This document shows, piece by piece, positions 14,627 to 15,242 of a stretch of DNA of 15,242 nucleotides. The translations under genes were made by a program, and so were the position numbers. Positions within the stretch are counted from its first letter, which is position 1; each line of letters begins with the position of its first letter. The notes beneath the pieces are model-generated. The model was not told where the DNA came from and did not search any database. It saw only the letters and a list, made by a program, of their open reading frames with translations. The DNA is from an uncultured Bacteroidia bacterium (GTDB lineage: Bacteria > Bacteroidota > Bacteroidia > Bacteroidales > UBA932): the NCBI GenBank assembly GCA_902773305.1, contig CACYEB010000122.1, positions 1-15,242 of the forward strand, written 5' to 3'.

Positions 14627-15242
14627 CTAGAAAATATCTGAGAGGGCAGTGTAGACCGGCCCGTCGTGCAGGGCGGCCGGGGTGCCGCCATCGCCGTCGC
14701 TGCTGATGGAGGCCACCAGCGGAATGCTTGCCAGCAGGGGCAGATTGTATTTTTCGGCCAGCGCCTCTGCACCGCCGCGCCCGAATATGTAATACTTGTG
14801 GTCAGGGTACTCTTCCGGCGTGAACCAGGCCATGTTTTCTATAATGCCGAAGATGTGTTTGTTGACCTTGGGATTAATGAACATATCGATACTCTTTTCA
14901 ACATCGGCCAGGGCAACTTTCTGCGGGGTGGTGACCACAAACACGCCGTCCAGAGGGATGTCGTTCACCAGCGAAATCTGGATGTCTCCGGTGCCGGGAG
15001 GAAGGTCTATCAGCAGATAGTCCAGTTCGCCCCAGGCAACTTGCAATATCATCTGTTTCAGGGCGTTGGAGGCCAGGGGCCCGCGCCATACAAGCGCTTG
15101 GCCGGGCTTGGCAAAGTAACCGATGGACATCCACTTGACACCGTATTTTTCCACAGGAATCAGCGTCTGTTTTTCGCCGTCAATCTCCGCCTCGGGCTGG
15201 ACATTTTCGGTGCCGGTCATCTTGGGAATAGAGGGGCCGTAG
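14627..15242 (-). CDS. mrp: Mrp/ApbC-type iron-sulfur cluster carrier ATPase (partial)
   Basis: Mrp/ApbC proteins are cytoplasmic P-loop ATPases (MinD/ParA-like, deviant Walker A) that bind Fe-S clusters and pass them to target enzymes. The visible part is the C-terminal ~205 residues, and the frame remains open to the window edge. It starts with YGPSIPKM, the conserved block after the switch I region, and continues with the Walker B region LDYLLIDLPPGTGDIQISL, the TTPQKVALADVEKSIDMF segment, GIIENMAWFTPEEYP and GRGGAEALAEKYNLPLLASIPL. The Walker A (KGGVGKS) is expected upstream, beyond the edge. The CxxC cluster motif found in many relatives after ENM is absent; I recall Bacteroidota members with the same FTPxE variant. 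The first ATG inside the window (15218-15220) is internal, not the start. Stop TAG is at 14629-14627. Confidence 0.93.
   Translation of the reverse strand, partial: YGPSIPKMTGTENVQPEAEIDGEKQTLIPVEKYGVKWMSIGYFAKPGQALVWRGPLASNALKQMILQVAWGELDYLLIDLPPGTGDIQISLVNDIPLDGVFVVTTPQKVALADVEKSIDMFINPKVNKHIFGIIENMAWFTPEEYPDHKYYIFGRGGAEALAEKYNLPLLASIPLVASISSDGDGGTPAALHDGPVYTALSDIF

Overview
The window is chromosomal DNA from a member of the Bacteroidota, most likely of the order Bacteroidales. I cannot name the genus. Three things point there. Protein families such as the FadL-like barrel and the TPR protein that follow coaX look specific to this phylum. Several gene starts are preceded by the Bacteroidota vegetative promoter (TTTG, about 20 bases, TAnnTTTG). 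Shine-Dalgarno motifs are mostly missing. The content is mainly housekeeping: no transposase, phage, CRISPR, toxin or defence gene is visible.

Layout. At 1-177 lies the 3' end of an unidentified gene. From 158 to 7467 runs a tightly packed plus-strand cluster: mfd (transcription-repair coupling factor), coaX (type III pantothenate kinase), a FadL/OmpP1-like outer-membrane barrel, a secreted TPR protein and an LptC-like lipoprotein. Neighbouring genes overlap or are separated by 1-24 bases. ppiD (SurA/PpiD-type membrane-anchored chaperone, 7523-9586) follows after a 55-base gap that holds a promoter candidate. A strong bidirectional terminator (9601-9640) ends ppiD and also contains the stop codon of the convergent rsmA (9633-10400, minus strand). 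rsmA and mutS (10447-13038) diverge from a 46-base spacer with a promoter element for each. A MacB/FtsX-type ABC permease (12995-14239) overlaps the end of mutS by 44 bases. The stretch 14240-14626 holds a tRNA-Gln(CUG) gene on the minus strand, with promoter and terminator, plus some hairpins. The window ends inside an Mrp/ApbC-type Fe-S carrier ATPase on the minus strand (14627-15242).

How the genes fit together. Mfd and MutS serve DNA repair. CoaX starts coenzyme A synthesis. RsmA matures 16S rRNA. The barrel, TPR protein, LptC and PpiD are all envelope proteins: LptC belongs to the lipopolysaccharide export bridge and PpiD helps fold exported proteins, so the two uncharacterised genes between coaX and lptC may serve outer-membrane assembly or transport.

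The most notable local oddity is the junction of the TPR gene and lptC. A perfect 12-bp palindrome (6831-6860) lies inside the lptC leader, and the lptC frame has no ATG anywhere before the lipoprotein signal. I see no convincing new multi-gene system here. The findings are modest and mostly concern gene boundaries, promoters and repeats.
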